A stretch of DNA of 53,798 nt, from positions 1 to 53,798 of the forward strand of contig JAGWGU010000005.1 of NCBI GenBank assembly GCA_028867275.1, given 5' to 3'. Positions 53,675 through 53,798 of this stretch are shown one piece after another. The notes under the pieces are model-generated. The model was given only the letters and a program-made list of their open reading frames with translations, was not told where the DNA came from and made no database searches. Numbering within the stretch: position 1 is the first letter of the stretch; each line of letters begins with the position of its first letter. The translations under genes were made by a program, and so were the position numbers. The stretch is from Nitrososphaerota archaeon. GTDB taxonomy: Archaea > Thermoproteota > Nitrososphaeria > Nitrososphaerales > Nitrosopumilaceae.

Positions 53675-53798
53675 GGCGAGAAGAAGAACTTTAGAATCCA
53701 CGAAATTCCAATCAAAGATGCCGGTATTGCTACCACCACCTCTGGTTTTAACTTGTAACCCTTTGTCTCATCCTCGAAGAATCTTAGCAGTCCTGCGC
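53671..53798 (-). CDS. Sec61-beta/SecG preprotein translocase subunit, 3' part
   Basis: Minus-strand frame entering the window from the right and ending at TGA 53671-53673. It reads AGLLRFFEDETKGYKLKPEV, then VVAIPASLIGISWILKFFFS and P, matching the conserved C-terminal region and single helix of archaeal Sec61-beta. It is the small non-essential subunit of the SecYEbeta translocon. The 5' end lies outside. The ATGA overlap with DUF2070 indicates an operon. Confidence 0.88.
   Translation of the reverse strand, partial: AGLLRFFEDETKGYKLKPEVVVAIPASLIGISWILKFFFSP

Noticed and set aside
1-53798. CRISPR arrays and insertion sequences
   Set aside because: No regularly spaced direct repeats, Cas genes or transposase-like proteins were seen on either strand.

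Overview
The window is chromosomal DNA of an ammonia-oxidizing-type thaumarchaeon (class Nitrososphaeria). The assignment rests on gene content: CdvA with a PRC-barrel head, archaeal ProRS, FEN-1 with a C-terminal PCNA box, TFB, a PIN-ATPase-KH protein, a Sec61-beta/DUF2070 pair, family 4 UDG, secreted proteins with the WIKNTAKWW repeat, and TATA boxes about 25-35 nt upstream of many starts (leaderless style). Genes are densely packed, AT-rich and often convergent with 1-4 nt overlaps. I cannot name the genus. No ammonia monooxygenase genes are present.

Layout. 1-6.4 kb: 3' end of proS, a small winged-helix protein, a cupredoxin-like protein without its copper Cys, an HtrA protease with a collagen-like stalk, and a tldD-UDG-AAG repair operon. 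6.4-11.4 kb: a membrane histidine kinase divergent from an Hpt protein and a CheY-like regulator (a possible phosphorelay), a PIN-ATPase-KH protein and a DtxR/MntR repressor. 11.5-17.3 kb: DUF192, AMP-forming acyl-CoA synthetase, cdvA and a long ThyX-like protein. 17.6-21.3 kb: copper/metal island with a YHS-headed CopA, a free 47-residue YHS protein, an HxlR regulator, a Cys-rich protein behind a palindromic operator, and DoxX. 21.5-31.3 kb: triple-PAS kinase, DnaJ-TPR protein, very small zinc-finger proteins, a stretch of decayed genes, another cupredoxin-like protein, and a stress set (two UspA, an extra TFB, a PoxB-like ThDP enzyme). 31.3-34.5 kb: one 1090-residue secreted multidomain protein.

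About 34.7-37.3 kb looks like a small integrated element. It is bounded by an intact intron-containing tRNA-Ser(CGA) and by a displaced copy of the tRNA 3' end with similar flank. Inside are a Fic AMP-transferase with a palindromic promoter, a tandem overlapping pair of YnfA (UPF0060) membrane proteins and a decayed ORF. No integrase remains. This is the most unusual part of the window.

37.4-46.3 kb returns to core genes: a small hypothetical protein, a ribbon-helix-helix protein, FEN-1, a possible structured RNA, a zinc alcohol dehydrogenase, a coiled-coil/JAMM/zinc-ribbon cluster, and a P3-type Mg2+ ATPase. 46.3-51.2 kb is a peptide-type ABC operon (binding protein and two permeases) with no ATPase gene in the window. 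The end holds a wHTH-PD-(D/E)XK nuclease-like protein, DUF2070, and the 3' end of Sec61-beta.

All calls come from reading the sequence. No database search was possible, so family names reflect visible motifs and remembered family features.
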